From Gammaproteobacteria bacterium (lineage in GTDB: Bacteria > Pseudomonadota > Gammaproteobacteria > DSM-16500), in assembly GCA_021324305.1 (NCBI GenBank), contig JAJPJI010000037.1, forward strand, positions 124,001-188,000: a DNA stretch of 64,000 nt, read 5' to 3'. Shown here one piece after another: positions 7,650 through 19,327 of this stretch (positions within the stretch are counted from its first letter, which is position 1; every line of letters starts with the position of its first letter). The notes under the pieces were generated by a model. The model had not been told where the DNA came from and did no database searches. It saw only the letters and a list, made by a program, of their open reading frames with translations. The position numbers and the translations under genes were made by a program.

Positions 7650-8785
7650 GCGGCTCAACAGGCATTGCTTATTCCGGTGCAATTGAACAACTGGAGCGGG
7701 AACCTGAATTTTCGTTCGATCAAATTGAAAGTGTAGCAGGGGCATCAGTTGGCGCGTTGGCTGCATTAATGATCAGCCTTAAATACACCCCGGAGCAGGC
7801 CAGCCAGACGCTGGCGGGAATCAATTTTAAAAAGCTTGCGGATGGCGGGCTGCTGCCTGAAGAAGGCATTCACTTAGCCACCAGATATGGCATCTATAAA
7901 GGCGAAGCTCTGTATGCACTTATCCTCAGCCTGATTGAAGAAAAAACCAGCCTTCTTGTTCCGAAAATCAATCCTGCCACAGTGACATTCGCTGATTTGC
8001 AGAAACTTGGTTTCAGAGACTTGCATGTTGTCGCCACAAAAATCCAGGAAATCAATGGAGCGCCCACCGGGAAACTGAAACACTTTTCATTTGACAAGAC
8101 TCCCGATACGCCTGTCGCTGCTGTGATACACGCCTCAGCGGCGGCGCCGCTCTTTTTTGAAAGAGTTCGGTTAAAGAAAGTGGCAAAAGGCCATTATGTC
8201 CTGGATGAAGATGGCGATCTGTATTGCGATGGCGGTGTTTTAAATGATTTTCCAATCGATATCTTTGATCATCCAAAATATTTGCCTGGGACGGATGATA
8301 ACAATGTCAGTGAGATCATCAATCCGCATACACTAGGACTAGCAGTCAGGCCAAAATCAAAAATCATCAATAGCCAGCACAAGCCTGTCAAAAAGCGAAT
8401 TGGCGATCATGATCCAGTCAAGGCTTTCGAAGGGGTCCTAAATTCATTTCTGCTTGACTTTGAACAAGAAGGATTAAATAAAAAGAAAAACGCCAAGCGA
8501 ACGATTGAGATTGATACCCTGGGTGTTTCGCCGTTTAATTTTAATATTGATAGTCATACTGTATCTGCCTTGCAGGCTTCCGGCAAACAGGCAGTCATTG
8601 AATATTTTCATCCACAACCCAAACTCACCGGCAAGACCAAAAAACATGTTGAGAATAATTTCAAAGGTAAAAAACCAGATTATGGCAAAATGTGGCCAGT
8701 GCAAAAAATTGAGGAACCGGACAAGGATAGCAAAGAAAAAATTGACCGCAACTGTGATATGTCGAGTAAGTGTGTATTGATATAA
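7616..8785 (+). CDS. Patatin-like phospholipase with C-terminal CaaX-like box
   Basis: This 389-residue patatin-family lipid acyl hydrolase has the oxyanion-hole glycines GGGSTG at 11-16, the nucleophile elbow G-A-S-V-G with Ser44, and the catalytic Asp205 in DGGV, forming the Ser-Asp dyad of cytosolic-PLA2/ExoU-like enzymes. It has no signal peptide. After the patatin domain comes a lysine-rich stretch, and the protein ends in Cys-Val-Leu-Ile, a perfect CaaX pattern preceded by a charged linker. In Legionella some effectors carry such boxes and are prenylated by the host. I infer a possible host-membrane-targeted lipase. The start at 7616 follows the second copy of a duplicated ribosome binding site, and a structured leader lies upstream. 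Confidence 0.88.
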   Translation: MADYKYLVFAGGGSTGIAYSGAIEQLEREPEFSFDQIESVAGASVGALAALMISLKYTPEQASQTLAGINFKKLADGGLLPEEGIHLATRYGIYKGEALYALILSLIEEKTSLLVPKINPATVTFADLQKLGFRDLHVVATKIQEINGAPTGKLKHFSFDKTPDTPVAAVIHASAAAPLFFERVRLKKVAKGHYVLDEDGDLYCDGGVLNDFPIDIFDHPKYLPGTDDNNVSEIINPHTLGLAVRPKSKIINSQHKPVKKRIGDHDPVKAFEGVLNSFLLDFEQEGLNKKKNAKRTIEIDTLGVSPFNFNIDSHTVSALQASGKQAVIEYFHPQPKLTGKTKKHVENNFKGKKPDYGKMWPVQKIEEPDKDSKEKIDRNCDMSSKCVLI

Positions 8786-8894
8786 ACAGTCGTGTTCCGG
8801 TTCGATGTGTCATTGCATGCGTTTGATGGATCCCGAGCATAAAGAGCGGAAGAATGTACTTCATACTACTCGTCATCCCGAGCTACTCCTCGTC

Positions 8895-8917
8895 GTCCTG
8901 CGCTTTATGCGCAGGAC
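8895..8917. repeat. Palindromic intergenic hairpin (9-bp stem)
   Basis: GTCCTGCGC and GCGCAGGAC pair perfectly around a 5-nt loop in the 229-nt gap between the patatin and the phosphodiesterase gene. There is no T-run on either side. It resembles other GC-rich intergenic palindromes here (15951-15976 and 19975-20050) and may be a REP-like element. Nothing else is recognised in this gap. Confidence 0.5.
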
Positions 8918-9014
8918 CCAGTGTTAACATCACGCGCATGAATCACAGATTCATATTGACCATACTGCTCCTAACCAGCAGAATAAGTAACTCATTCATG
9001 GAATGGATGTCATT

Positions 9015-9974
9015 ATGGTCAGGCGCTGTTTGATTACATTTATCTCTCTTCTGGTCTTTTCCAATGCCTACCCTGAAATCCTGCACCAGTCAAAGCCATT
9101 AAAAGTCAAACATGTTATCTACCTCACCTTGGACGGTGTGCGCTGGCAGGATATCTATCTCGACCACTCCCATTTCCCCAAACTCTGGAGGAAATATTCC
9201 GCCAGATTAAACTTTTATGGTTTACCAGGCAGTAACACCATCATGGAGACCGCCTCGATTCCCATCAGCCTGCCATCTTATCAAACCCAGATGTCTGGCA
9301 AAATACCGCCGTGCATCAATAATGAATGCGGACGTATACAGAAAACAACACTACCGGAATTTCTCGTCAACAATTTGCATTTCGCCAGACAAGATGTTGC
9401 CGTTTTTTCTTCATGGCCAGTCATCGCTGATGCGATTGAGTCAAAAGCGGGGACTGTTTACAGTAATGCAGGCAATGTGCCAGTTATTGATCCCGTCACA
9501 AATCGGCCTGATGCAGTTATGGTCGCAATCAATCAAGAGCAAGATATTGATCATCCTTCGTATAAACCAAATCGTTATGACAAATACACATTCGCTCAAG
9601 CATTGCATTACCTGGAAAAATATCAACCGCGCTTTCTGTGGATTTCATTGGTGAATGCTGACAATGAAGCGCATTTCGCCCACCTTGACAATTACAATCA
9701 GTTACTAGGATTTTATGACGACGCGATTGACGGCTTGTTGACCACACTTAACGCATTGCATATGGACGGCAGCACCATCGTGATTGTAACCACAGATCAC
9801 GGACGCGGTAATAATGAAAACTGGACCAGTCATGGAGAAGAATACCCTGAATCCAGACAAACCTGGGCATTCACCATGAATGCGGAATTACAGCCTGTGA
9901 GCCGGGAAGGAAATATTTATCATTACAGTACGCTTTCAATACGACCCGCAATAGAAAATGCCCTGAAATCCTGA
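9015..9974 (+). CDS. Secreted alkaline phosphatase-superfamily phosphodiesterase
   Basis: This 319-residue protein begins with an N-terminal signal peptide (MVRRCLITFISLLVFSNAYP). The fold is indicated by YLTLDGVRWQD, carrying the first metal-binding Asp, a Thr/Ser nucleophile region about 40 residues later, and TTDHGRG, carrying the second metal-site Asp and His, with a further HGEE. These are features of the type I phosphodiesterase/sulfatase branch. It is predicted to act in the periplasm or outside the cell on a phosphoester; the substrate is unknown. I prefer the ATG at 9015 over 9003 because GGAATGGA is better placed for it. It stands alone and is convergent with rarA. Confidence 0.75.
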   Translation: MVRRCLITFISLLVFSNAYPEILHQSKPLKVKHVIYLTLDGVRWQDIYLDHSHFPKLWRKYSARLNFYGLPGSNTIMETASIPISLPSYQTQMSGKIPPCINNECGRIQKTTLPEFLVNNLHFARQDVAVFSSWPVIADAIESKAGTVYSNAGNVPVIDPVTNRPDAVMVAINQEQDIDHPSYKPNRYDKYTFAQALHYLEKYQPRFLWISLVNADNEAHFAHLDNYNQLLGFYDDAIDGLLTTLNALHMDGSTIVIVTTDHGRGNNENWTSHGEEYPESRQTWAFTMNAELQPVSREGNIYHYSTLSIRPAIENALKS

Positions 9975-10016
9975 CTCGTCATTGCGGAAATGATCTCTTG
10001 CTGAGACACACGGATC

Positions 10017-11351
10017 CTACTTCTTTTTCTTGTCCAGCTCTCTTAAATAGGCAAGCCGTTCTGCAATTTTGGCCTCCAGCCCGCGTGATACCGGATGATA
10101 ATAAGCCCGGTCAGTCAATCCTTCAGGAAAATAATTTTCTCCTGCCGCATAACCTTCCGGCTCATCATGAGCATAACGATATGCCTTACCATAGCCGAGA
10201 TTCTTCATTAATCTGGTAGGAGCGTTGCGAATATGCATAGGCACCTCCAGTGAACCATGCACCTGTGCATCATGCATTGCTTCACCGAATGCAACATAAA
10301 CAGCGTTACTTTTTGGCGCGCAAGCAAGATAGACGACCGCCTGCGCAATGGTTAATTCCCCTTCTGGCGAGCCCAGTCTTTCATAGACATCGCATGCATT
10401 GATTGCTAATTCCAGTGCGCGCGGGTCAGCAAGACCAATGTCTTCGCTCGCCATGCGGATCACGCGTCGTGCGATATACAGCGGATCACATCCTCCATCC
10501 AGCATTCTGCACAGCCAATACAAGGCAGCGTCAGGTGCTGAACCGCGCACTGATTTGTGCAAGGCTGAAATCTGGTCATAGAAAGCTTCACCTTGCTTGT
10601 CAAAACGGCGCAAATTGACTTGAATGACCTCAGCCAGCAATTCTTTCGTAATGACTAATTCACCACCCTGGTCTTGCGCCAGATCAGCAATGATTTCCAG
10701 CAAGTTTAACACTTGTCTTGCATCACCATCAGCGGCGCGCACCAGAATCAACCGCAACTCTTCCGGAAAATTGAGTGACAACCCGCCAAGTCCGCGTTGC
10801 TTATCTGACAATGCTGCCAGCAACACCCGCAATAGCTCTTCTTCCGTCAAACGTTTTAATACATAAACACGCGTACGTGACAATAACGCACTGTTCAGCT
10901 CGAATGACGGATTTTCAGTTGTGGCACCGATCAGAATGAATGTTCCATCTTCAACGTAAGGCAAAAATACATCCTGCTGGGCCTTATTGAAACGATGCAC
11001 CTCGTCAATGAACAAGATGGTTGCCTGCTGATGTTCCTTTCTTGCCAACTTCGCATCTTCCACTGCCTTGCGGATATCCTTGACTCCGGAAAAGATAGCT
11101 GACAACCTCTCAAAACGCGCATGAGTTTTGGCCGCCATCAATTGTGCAAGCGTCGTTTTGCCTGTGCCCGGAGGACCCCATAAAATCATGGAATGCAAAA
11201 TTCCCTGCTCAATGGCACGCCGCAAGGGCTTGCCCTGCCCTAACAGATGCGCCTGGCCTACAAATTCATCCAGTGATGCCGGCCGCATCCGCGTTGCAAG
11301 CGGCTGAAATGACTCTGTTCCTGATGTTTCACTTTTTTTTGCGTGTTTCAT
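10017..11351 (-). CDS. rarA: Replication-associated recombination protein A (AAA+ ATPase)
   Basis: The 444-residue RarA/MgsA protein has Walker [10 protein letters not shown], Walker [17 protein letters not shown], sensor [10 protein letters not shown] and the C-terminal tetramerisation domain with the [24 protein letters not shown] stretch. It is related to the clamp loader and acts at stalled replication forks. It overlaps the 3' end of lolA by 23 bp and follows lolA and ftsK, the order also seen in E. coli (ftsK-lolA-rarA). The usual downstream serS is not present here. Confidence 0.97.
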   Translation of the reverse strand: MKHAKKSETSGTESFQPLATRMRPASLDEFVGQAHLLGQGKPLRRAIEQGILHSMILWGPPGTGKTTLAQLMAAKTHARFERLSAIFSGVKDIRKAVEDAKLARKEHQQATILFIDEVHRFNKAQQDVFLPYVEDGTFILIGATTENPSFELNSALLSRTRVYVLKRLTEEELLRVLLAALSDKQRGLGGLSLNFPEELRLILVRAADGDARQVLNLLEIIADLAQDQGGELVITKELLAEVIQVNLRRFDKQGEAFYDQISALHKSVRGSAPDAALYWLCRMLDGGCDPLYIARRVIRMASEDIGLADPRALELAINACDVYERLGSPEGELTIAQAVVYLACAPKSNAVYVAFGEAMHDAQVHGSLEVPMHIRNAPTRLMKNLGYGKAYRYAHDEPEGYAAGENYFPEGLTDRAYYHPVSRGLEAKIAERLAYLRELDKKKK

Positions 11352-11973
11352 CGATGACGTCTATTTTTGCCGTTGGTTTGAACACAAACAAGGAAGCGGG
11401 AATATTGACGTTCGTTTGAATATTCTGGTATTGAATTACTGTGGTGTGACCCAGATTATCAGCCAGACGCATCTCCTGGATTTGCTTATTCACAAAACCC
11501 ATCTGAATGGAATCGAACATGTTGCCCTGATTTTTTGGCGTCAACGCAAACCAGTTCCATTTCGGCGAATTCTTCTGAAGTGTTTTTACGGTAAAATCAT
11601 TGTCTAGTACATTTCCTACATGGCTCAGCAACAGAGCAGGCGTCTCGCCCGCCGCCTTCTCTAACGATCGAATGGTCAACTGCTGCAGATCAGGATCATA
11701 AATCCATAATTTTGTGCCATTTGCGATAATTAATTGCGGTATCGGCCTGGTGACTTCCCAGCGAAATTTGCCCGGCCGCTGCATAGCCATACGTCCATAG
11801 GATTTCTGAATCGCCTTGCCGCGGTTGTCATAAATCGTTTGCGTGAAATTTGCCCGCATGCTTTGCACCGCATCCAGGAGACTGGATAAATCAGAGCTTG
11901 CTGAAGCATAAGCAGAAGTGAAAACAGCGATGAGCGCCGCTGAGAAAAAAAATCGGATAAATGAAATTTTCAT
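11329..11973 (-). CDS. lolA: Outer-membrane lipoprotein carrier protein LolA
   Basis: This 214-residue periplasmic chaperone ferries lipoproteins from the LolCDE complex to LolB. A signal peptide ends near residue 25 (AYASASS). The mature part shows the family pattern: [40 protein letters not shown] and a late [12 protein letters not shown] strand. Its 3' end overlaps rarA, and ftsK lies 117 nt upstream, so lolA-rarA are probably translated from one mRNA. Confidence 0.95.
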   Translation of the reverse strand: MKISFIRFFFSAALIAVFTSAYASASSDLSSLLDAVQSMRANFTQTIYDNRGKAIQKSYGRMAMQRPGKFRWEVTRPIPQLIIANGTKLWIYDPDLQQLTIRSLEKAAGETPALLLSHVGNVLDNDFTVKTLQKNSPKWNWFALTPKNQGNMFDSIQMGFVNKQIQEMRLADNLGHTTVIQYQNIQTNVNIPASLFVFKPTAKIDVIDETRKKK

Positions 11974-12090
11974 TTTTTACCCCTGGATCAGTTGTAGTTA
12001 ATTGATATCAGCGTGTCATCGTTATGACGAGAAGCGTCAACGGCATCAATGGCGACATCGTTGTTCGAGTACAAATACCTTTATCTTTCA

Positions 12091-14499
12091 TCAATCCAAT
12101 GGCGGACCAGCAGCCAGTACTTCTCGCGTACCGCTATTATCCATGGTACTAACAACACCTGCCGCTTCCATTACTTCCATGATGCGTGCAGCGCGATTAT
12201 AACCTATCCGCAAACGCCGCTGAACCAGCGAAATTGAGGCACGACGACTTTCCGTTACAATACGCACTGCCTCATCGTATAAGGGGTCTTCCTCACCCGA
12301 GCCTTGACCGTCACCACTCCCGCCGCCTTCACTGACTTCATCAGTGACTTCATACAAATACTCAGGCTCTCCGCTGCTGCGCCAGGCTGCCACAACACGG
12401 TGCACCTCTTCATCCGCCACATATGCACCATGCACACGGATAGGCACACCCGCACCCGGCGGCAAGTATAACATATCGCCATGCCCCAGCAGCTGCTCAG
12501 CGCCTTGCTGATCCAGAATGGTGCGGGAGTCGATTCTTGACGACACCTGAAAGGCAATACGAGTGGGAATATTGGCCTTGATCAGACCAGTGATCACATC
12601 CACCGATGGACGCTGGGTTGCAATAATCAAATGAATACCGGCAGCACGAGCTTTCTGGGCGATACGGGCAATCAAGTCTTCAACTTTTTTACCAACCACC
12701 ATCATCATGTCTGCCAGCTCATCCACCACAACCACGATTAATGGCAGCGGCTCCAGCTGCGCCTTGGCTGATACCTCATCGTTAACCAGGGTCCCAGGCA
12801 TGGGAATTGGCTGACCCTGTTTGATTGCGTCACTCACCTTCTGATTATAGCCAGTGATATTGCGCACACCCAAAGACGCCATTAAGCGATACCGTTTGTC
12901 CATTTCGCCCACACACCAGCGTAATGCGTTTGCTGCATCTTTCATGTCGGTAATCACCGGGGTCAACAAATGCGGAATACCATCATAGACGGATAATTCC
13001 AGCATTTTGGGATCGATCATGATCAAGCGTAACTGTTCGGGTGTTGACTTGAATAACATGCTGAGCAGCATGGCATTCAGGCTGACAGACTTGCCTGATC
13101 CTGTGGTTCCCGCCACCAGCAAATGCGGCATTTTGGTCAGATCAACCACTACCGGATTCCCGGAAATATCCTTGCCCAGTACCAGACTCACAGGAGAGCG
13201 TGACTGGGCATAACGCTGAGACTCAAAAATATCTCGCAGCGTTACCAGTTCACGGTTTTCATTCGGGATTTCGAGTCCGATGACAGACTTGCCCGGAATG
13301 ACCTCCACCACTCGCACACTCACAGCCGAAAGCGAGCGAGCAATGTCCTTGGCAAGGCCTGTGATTTTGCTAACCTTGATGCCCGGCGCCAATTCAAGCT
13401 CAAAACGTGTAATCACCGGACCCGGCAGAACAGCGACAACTTTTACCTGTACACCAAAATCAGACAGCCTTTGTTCAACCAATTGCGATAATGCTTCAAA
13501 TGAAATATTTGAAAAAGGCTTTTCTGCAGCAGGCGGTGTAGGATCCAGCAAGCTGAAAGGCGGCAATGCGCCTGGTTTCAGTTTGATCGCGGGATCCACC
13601 TCAATTTTCTTTTTCTCACGCGGCGGTTCCACTTTTGTAATCACTAAAGGCTTGGTAATAACTGGTGGCGGAACAACTGGATCAGGCTTTTCAGCGACTG
13701 TCACCGTCGGTATTTTTTCCACCAGAACAGGTTCTTCACGTACATTACCGCGTCTGGTTTTTTCCACAACCGCCTCTGATTTTACAGCTTTTTCGGCCTT
13801 CGCAGCTTTTTCGGCTTTTTCGGCTTTCCTGGCCAAAGCCCGTTGTATCATGTTCCTGCGTTTTGTCTGCAGGTATCCAAAGAATTGATTGGCACGCTCG
13901 CCTATCGCCTCGATTACCCACAACCACGACAACCCGGTAACCAGTGTAATGCCGCAAAGCAGTGTCGTAATAAAGAGCAAGGTACTGCCGGTCTTGTTGA
14001 ATAAAAGCGATAATCCGCCGCTAAGCAAGTCACCTATAATGCCGCCCGCCGCTGCTGGCAAACGTGATTTTGCCGCGAAATAGAAACTGACCAATCCACA
14101 ACAGCTGGCAATCAAAAAAAGCCATCCCAGAGACTTGATGATCCATTCATGGGATTTTTTAGGTTCCTCTTCATGTTCCTGAACAGCCAGCCAGCTGGAC
14201 AAGACCATCAGAAAAGGGAAAAGATAGGCAACCATGCCAAATAAAGACAGAAAAATATCCGCAATCCATGCCCCTACCCTGCCGCCCCAGTTTGCGACTT
14301 TTTTGCCAAGACCTGTACTGGACCAGCCTGGATCACTGGCGTGGTAAGTTGCAAGTGAGATTAAAAGAAATACTGCGCATGCGACCGATGCCAGAAATAA
14401 TCCTTCCCGTAAACGATGCCGCATTTGTGGCGATAGCGGCTTGCGTTTTTTATTATCAACTGCCTGTTTATAACGATTTTTCATATTGTGATTGTGCAC
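12091..14499 (-). CDS. ftsK: DNA translocase FtsK
   Basis: This 802-residue protein couples cell division to chromosome dimer resolution. It has an N-terminal integral membrane domain with about four helices (residues about 30-215), a short Lys/Ala/Pro-rich linker (about 225-320, much shorter than in E. coli), and a RecA-like motor with Walker [11 protein letters not shown] and Walker [14 protein letters not shown]. The C-terminal winged-helix gamma domain, which reads KOPS sites, includes [22 protein letters not shown] Gly/Ser-rich stretch joins motor and gamma. The frame opens with GTG at 14499; an ATG five codons later (14484) is an alternative start. It is divergent from trxB across 71 bp. 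Confidence 0.96.
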   Translation of the reverse strand: MHNHNMKNRYKQAVDNKKRKPLSPQMRHRLREGLFLASVACAVFLLISLATYHASDPGWSSTGLGKKVANWGGRVGAWIADIFLSLFGMVAYLFPFLMVLSSWLAVQEHEEEPKKSHEWIIKSLGWLFLIASCCGLVSFYFAAKSRLPAAAGGIIGDLLSGGLSLLFNKTGSTLLFITTLLCGITLVTGLSWLWVIEAIGERANQFFGYLQTKRRNMIQRALARKAEKAEKAAKAEKAVKSEAVVEKTRRGNVREEPVLVEKIPTVTVAEKPDPVVPPPVITKPLVITKVEPPREKKKIEVDPAIKLKPGALPPFSLLDPTPPAAEKPFSNISFEALSQLVEQRLSDFGVQVKVVAVLPGPVITRFELELAPGIKVSKITGLAKDIARSLSAVSVRVVEVIPGKSVIGLEIPNENRELVTLRDIFESQRYAQSRSPVSLVLGKDISGNPVVVDLTKMPHLLVAGTTGSGKSVSLNAMLLSMLFKSTPEQLRLIMIDPKMLELSVYDGIPHLLTPVITDMKDAANALRWCVGEMDKRYRLMASLGVRNITGYNQKVSDAIKQGQPIPMPGTLVNDEVSAKAQLEPLPLIVVVVDELADMMMVVGKKVEDLIARIAQKARAAGIHLIIATQRPSVDVITGLIKANIPTRIAFQVSSRIDSRTILDQQGAEQLLGHGDMLYLPPGAGVPIRVHGAYVADEEVHRVVAAWRSSGEPEYLYEVTDEVSEGGGSGDGQGSGEEDPLYDEAVRIVTESRRASISLVQRRLRIGYNRAARIMEVMEAAGVVSTMDNSGTREVLAAGPPLD

Positions 14500-14564
14500 A
14501 AACCTTCAATTGTTTACCAGCCTTAGCTCTTGTACTATACCAGCTTTGCAATAATGAGATATAG

Positions 14565-15545
<981 letters not shown>

Positions 15546-15626
15546 TGAGCAGCCTGTCACTGCCGGTGACTGAAACCATTTAACAGTTTTTACAAAATTC
15601 GATATATTCCCTAAATTTACCTGGGA

Positions 15627-15632
15627 TATAAT
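15627..15632 (+). promoter_or_regulatory. Candidate -10 element of infA
   Basis: A perfect TATAAT lies 34 nt upstream of the infA ATG in the 120-nt gap after trxB. No good -35 hexamer stands at 17 bp, so this may be a weak or activator-assisted promoter. A GGGGA ribosome binding site follows at 15657-15661. Confidence 0.45.
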
Positions 15633-15665
15633 GACAACCTTCAATATTTAGCGAGATGGGGACAA

Positions 15666-15920
15666 ATGGCGAAAGAAGAGCAAATAGAAATGGAAGGAAC
15701 AGTGATTGACGCACTGCCAAATACCATGTTCAGAGTACAACTGGAAAATGGCCATGTCGTACTGGCACATATATCCGGCAAGATGCGTAAAAACTATATC
15801 CGCATTCTGAAAGGCGATAAAGTGACTGTTGAAATGACCCCTTATGACTTGACCAAAGGCCGTATCACCTTCCGCCACAAGGAAGGCGGTGGTAAACCTG
15901 CTCCCGAGAAAGAAGAATAG
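15666..15920 (+). CDS. infA: Translation initiation factor IF-1
   Basis: This 84-residue S1/OB-fold protein binds the ribosomal A site during initiation. It matches the family through [19 protein letters not shown], the [20 protein letters not shown] core and [10 protein letters not shown]. It is about 12 residues longer than the usual 72 because of a tail rich in Gly, Pro, Lys and Glu ([11 protein letters not shown]). It sits between trxB and clpA, as in related genomes, but here an inserted LysR gene separates it from clpA and the aat/bpt genes are absent. Confidence 0.97.
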   Translation: MAKEEQIEMEGTVIDALPNTMFRVQLENGHVVLAHISGKMRKNYIRILKGDKVTVEMTPYDLTKGRITFRHKEGGGKPAPEKEE

Positions 15921-15950
15921 ATATTGTCTGTTTATTTTATCATTGATGTC

Positions 15951-16062
15951 GTCATGCCAGCTTGCGCTGGCATGACAGAATGCGGTTCGAGCTTTCACTG
16001 GCGTGATAGAGTGCGATTTGCCTCACTGGCGTGACGAGGCAGTGAGCGCAATTTTCATTGGC
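15951..16062. repeat. Intergenic palindrome followed by a degenerate CACTGGCGTGA repeat
   Basis: GTCATGCCAGC and GCTGGCATGAC (15951-15961 and 15966-15976) form a perfect 11-bp stem with a TTGC loop. Three degenerate TCACTGGCGTGA-like or TCATTGGCATGA-like units follow within 85 bp. An in-frame ATG at 16003 lies inside these units and is therefore unlikely to be the true start of the LysR gene. Confidence 0.6.
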
Positions 16063-16938
16063 ATGAATAACCTTATGAAATTACTCAGCCCCCAATTGCA
16101 GGCGTTTCTGGCAGTTGTCAAACACAAGACTGTTCATACGGCGGCAGAACACTTGCACCTCACCCAAACCGCAGTCACCCAACGTATCAAATCCCTGGAA
16201 AAGCGCTTGTCCACTTCCCTGTTTGTGCGCACTCGCCGTGGAATGCTGCTGACCAGAGAAGGTGAAGCCTTGCTGCGTTACTGCCGTGAAGTTCAAGACC
16301 TGGAAGGTGAAATATTATCTTCCGTCATTAGCGCAGGAATCGATAAAAACGTATTTATCAGCATGACCGGGCCTTATACCATCATGCATTCGCGCATCAT
16401 TCCAGCATGTGTCAACGTGATGCAGCGCTACCCGCATTTGCTCATGCAGTTTGATATCAATGACAGTGAATACCGGATCAAATCCTTGCGCAGAGGTGAA
16501 AGTCAATTAGCCATTATAGAAAAGCATTTGCTATCAGATGAAATGGAATACAAGGACTTGAATCCGGAAGACTATATTCTGGTTGCTTCGCCTGAATGGA
16601 AAAAGCGCCGCTTGCGTGACATCATCCAGCAGGAACGTATTGTTGACTTCAATCCTGACGATCAAATGACATTTGACTATCTAAAACATTACGGCTTGTT
16701 TGAACATGCCAGCAAAGACCGCCATTTCGCAAACCGCACAGATTGTCTGGCAACGATGATAGCTGACAAGATAGGTTATGGTGTTTTGCCATTAGAGTTT
16801 GCCAAACCCTATCTCGCCAAACAGTCATTAATCGCTCTTAATTCGGGGAAAAGCTACCCCTATCCGTATGTGCTTGCCTGGTATCCGCGTCACCAGCAGC
16901 CCAGGTATTTTTCTGCGCTGATTGATGCATGCATGTAA
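16063..16938 (+). CDS. LysR-family regulator, ArgP/IciA-like
   Basis: A 291-residue transcription factor from the ATG at 16063. The N-terminal helix-turn-helix reads QAFLAVVKHKTVHTAAEHLHLTQTAVTQRIKSLE, close to ArgP, and the rest is the LysR effector-binding domain with ends like FADKIGYGVLPLEFA. ArgP regulates arginine/lysine-related genes in enterobacteria. Another in-frame ATG at 16075 is possible. The gene is alone, inserted between infA and the convergent clpA, and is separated from infA by repeats, so it may be a later arrival in this syntenic block. Confidence 0.82.
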   Translation: MNNLMKLLSPQLQAFLAVVKHKTVHTAAEHLHLTQTAVTQRIKSLEKRLSTSLFVRTRRGMLLTREGEALLRYCREVQDLEGEILSSVISAGIDKNVFISMTGPYTIMHSRIIPACVNVMQRYPHLLMQFDINDSEYRIKSLRRGESQLAIIEKHLLSDEMEYKDLNPEDYILVASPEWKKRRLRDIIQQERIVDFNPDDQMTFDYLKHYGLFEHASKDRHFANRTDCLATMIADKIGYGVLPLEFAKPYLAKQSLIALNSGKSYPYPYVLAWYPRHQQPRYFSALIDACM

Positions 16939-16953
16939 GCTTGTATCAAAGAC

Positions 16954-16987
16954 AAAAAACCCTTCGCTGCAAATTGCCTGCGAAGGG
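16954..16987 (-). terminator. Intrinsic terminator for clpA, partly bidirectional
   Basis: CCCTTCGC (16960-16967) and GCGAAGGG (16980-16987) form an 8-bp stem. On the minus strand it is followed directly by a run of six T, making a good terminator for clpA. On the plus strand a T7 run comes only after a 12-nt spacer, giving weaker termination for the LysR gene. Confidence 0.8.
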
Positions 16988-17003
16988 CTAACTCCTCGTT
17001 TTT

Positions 17004-19295
17004 TTAATTCACTTTCACAACTGCTGTATCCGATGTGTCTTCCATTAGAAACTTGATCTTGCCTTTTTCAATCGTCACCTTGACATGTCCGCCATTACTT
17101 AGCTGTCCAAAGAGCAGCTCTTCCGCTAATGGTTTCTTGATTTGTTCCTGTATCAGGCGCGCCATTGGCCTTGCTCCCATCTTCTTGTCGTAGCCATTTC
17201 TCGCCAGCCATGCGCGGGCTTCCTCATCCACTTCCAGAATGACATGCTTGTTTTCCAACTGCGCTTCAAGTTCGGAAATAAACTTGTTGACCACTGACAG
17301 TATGGTTTTGTTATCCAGTGACTTGAACTGGATGATGGCATCCAGACGGTTGCGGAACTCTGGCGAAAAGACCCGATTGACCGCTGCCATGATATCGCTG
17401 GCACTATCCTGTGAGGTAAAGCCGATATTGGCTTTATCAATCACGTCAGCACCCGCGTTTGATGTCATGATCAATACAGTATGGCGGAAATCTGTTTTAC
17501 GGCCATTCATGTCAGTCAATGTTCCATGATCCATGATCTGTAATAGCAGGTTATAGACATCCGGATGTGCCTTCTCAATTTCATCCAGCAGGACAATGGA
17601 ATGCGGAGTCTTGTTAACCGCTTCTGTCAGCAAGCCGCCCTCGTCGTAACCCACATATCCGGGAGGAGCACCTATCAGCCTGGAAACGGAATGGCGTTCC
17701 ATGTATTCAGACATATCAAAGCGTATTAACTCGACACCCATGATTTTCGCGAGTTGTTTGCAAACTTCGGTTTTGCCAACGCCTGTCGGTCCGACAAACA
17801 GGAAGGAGCCGATTGGCTTGTTCGGATCACGCAACCCGGATCGCGCAAGTTTGACTGCCGCGCCTAATGTTTCAATTGATTCATCCTGTCCGTAAATCAT
17901 CATCTTGAGATCCCGGGTTAAATTCTTGAGTACCTCTCGATCAGATGCTGAGACATTTCGTTCTGGTACACGAGCAATTTTCGCGACCATTTTTTCAATA
18001 TCCATCACATCAATGACTTTCTTGCGGTTTGCTTCCGGCAATAGATATTGATAGGCTCCAACTTCGTCAACCAGGTCAATCGCCTTGTCTGGCAGATGCC
18101 GGTCGCTGATATAGCGTGCTGAAAGACGCGCTGCAGCTTCCAGTGCTTCATCGGTATACTGAACATTATGATGCGCTTCAAAACGGCCGCGTAAACCTTT
18201 CAATACTTCTATGGTTTGCTCGATGGAAGGTTCCTTCACATCGATTTTCTGGAAGCGCCGATCCAGCGCATGATCTTTTTCAAAAATACTGCGATATTCC
18301 TTGTAAGTTGTGGACCCAATGCATGTCAGCTCACCGGATGCGAGCAATGGCTTGATCAGGTTAGAGACATCCATTAATCCGCCGGATGCAGCGCCTGCGC
18401 CAATGATAGTGTGGATTTCATCAATGAACAGGATTGCACCCTTCTGTTCTTTTAATTGATGCAGGACACTCTTTAAGCGTTTCTCGAAATCACCGCGATA
18501 TTTGGTTCCAGCAAGTAAACTGCCAAGATCCAGAGAGTAAATAGTGCTTTCATGCAATACGGATGGCACTTTCTTTTCGACGATTAATCTTGCCAGTCCC
18601 TCTGCTATCGCTGTTTTCCCAACGCCGGCTTCGCCCACCAGCAATGGATTGTTCTTGCGGCGGCGGCATAGCACCTGTATGGTACGTTCAATTTCTTCTT
18701 CGCGCCCTATCAGTGGATCAACCAATCCCATTTTGGCGCGTGCATTCAGGTTAGTGGTATACAGTTCCAGTGGACTCGTTCCATTTTCCTCCCCCAATCC
18801 TTCTGAATCTTCTGAATAGTGATTGAAAGGATGATCTTCCCGCTGCTGCGGCGGTGCCTTGGGTTTTGCTGTACCATGAGCGATAAAGTTGATGACATCC
18901 AGTCTGCTGATATTTTCCTGGCGGATGAAATAAACGCTTTGGCTCTCTTGCTCGCTGAAAATGGCAGCAAGAATATTGGCACCCGCAACTTCTGTTTTTC
19001 CTGATGACTGGACCTGAAAAACAGCACGTTGTATGACACGTTGGAAACCCAGGGTAGGCTGTGTATCTCTATCATGCACATTGAGAGGGATAACAGGTGT
19101 CGTGCGGTCAATAAACTCCGTAAGGTTGCTGCGCAAGCGATTGACATTCGCACCGCAGGCTTTCAAAACCTCGAGAGCCGAACTATTGTCTAACAAAGCG
19201 AGCAACAAATGTTCGACAGTGACAAATTCATGTCTTTTGTTGCGAGCCTCCTTAAACGCCGTGTTGAGTGTATACTCTAGTTCTTTGTCCAACAT
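17004..19295 (-). CDS. clpA: ATP-dependent Clp protease ATP-binding subunit ClpA
   Basis: This 763-residue class I Hsp100 unfoldase feeds substrates to ClpP. It has the N-terminal double-repeat domain that binds ClpS (1-145), a first AAA+ module with GEAGVGKTA and a second with GPTGVGKTE, followed by the C-terminal D2-small domain. A GAGGAGGG ribosome binding site precedes the ATG at 19295. clpS lies just upstream (32 nt), so adaptor and unfoldase are co-expressed. clpP is not in the window. Confidence 0.97.
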   Translation of the reverse strand: MLDKELEYTLNTAFKEARNKRHEFVTVEHLLLALLDNSSALEVLKACGANVNRLRSNLTEFIDRTTPVIPLNVHDRDTQPTLGFQRVIQRAVFQVQSSGKTEVAGANILAAIFSEQESQSVYFIRQENISRLDVINFIAHGTAKPKAPPQQREDHPFNHYSEDSEGLGEENGTSPLELYTTNLNARAKMGLVDPLIGREEEIERTIQVLCRRRKNNPLLVGEAGVGKTAIAEGLARLIVEKKVPSVLHESTIYSLDLGSLLAGTKYRGDFEKRLKSVLHQLKEQKGAILFIDEIHTIIGAGAASGGLMDVSNLIKPLLASGELTCIGSTTYKEYRSIFEKDHALDRRFQKIDVKEPSIEQTIEVLKGLRGRFEAHHNVQYTDEALEAAARLSARYISDRHLPDKAIDLVDEVGAYQYLLPEANRKKVIDVMDIEKMVAKIARVPERNVSASDREVLKNLTRDLKMMIYGQDESIETLGAAVKLARSGLRDPNKPIGSFLFVGPTGVGKTEVCKQLAKIMGVELIRFDMSEYMERHSVSRLIGAPPGYVGYDEGGLLTEAVNKTPHSIVLLDEIEKAHPDVYNLLLQIMDHGTLTDMNGRKTDFRHTVLIMTSNAGADVIDKANIGFTSQDSASDIMAAVNRVFSPEFRNRLDAIIQFKSLDNKTILSVVNKFISELEAQLENKHVILEVDEEARAWLARNGYDKKMGARPMARLIQEQIKKPLAEELLFGQLSNGGHVKVTIEKGKIKFLMEDTSDTAVVKVN

Positions 19296-19327
19296 GACAC
19301 ACCCTCCTCAGTTAAATCTTTTTATGC

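Noticed and set aside
13280..13888. 202-codon frame antisense to ftsK
   Set aside because: It is a Ser/Thr-rich mirror of the ftsK linker and motor coding sequence, produced by codon bias; ftsK is certain there.
16003..16062. Upstream start of the LysR gene at 16003
   Set aside because: This ATG lies in repeated intergenic units and would add 20 residues not found in the family.
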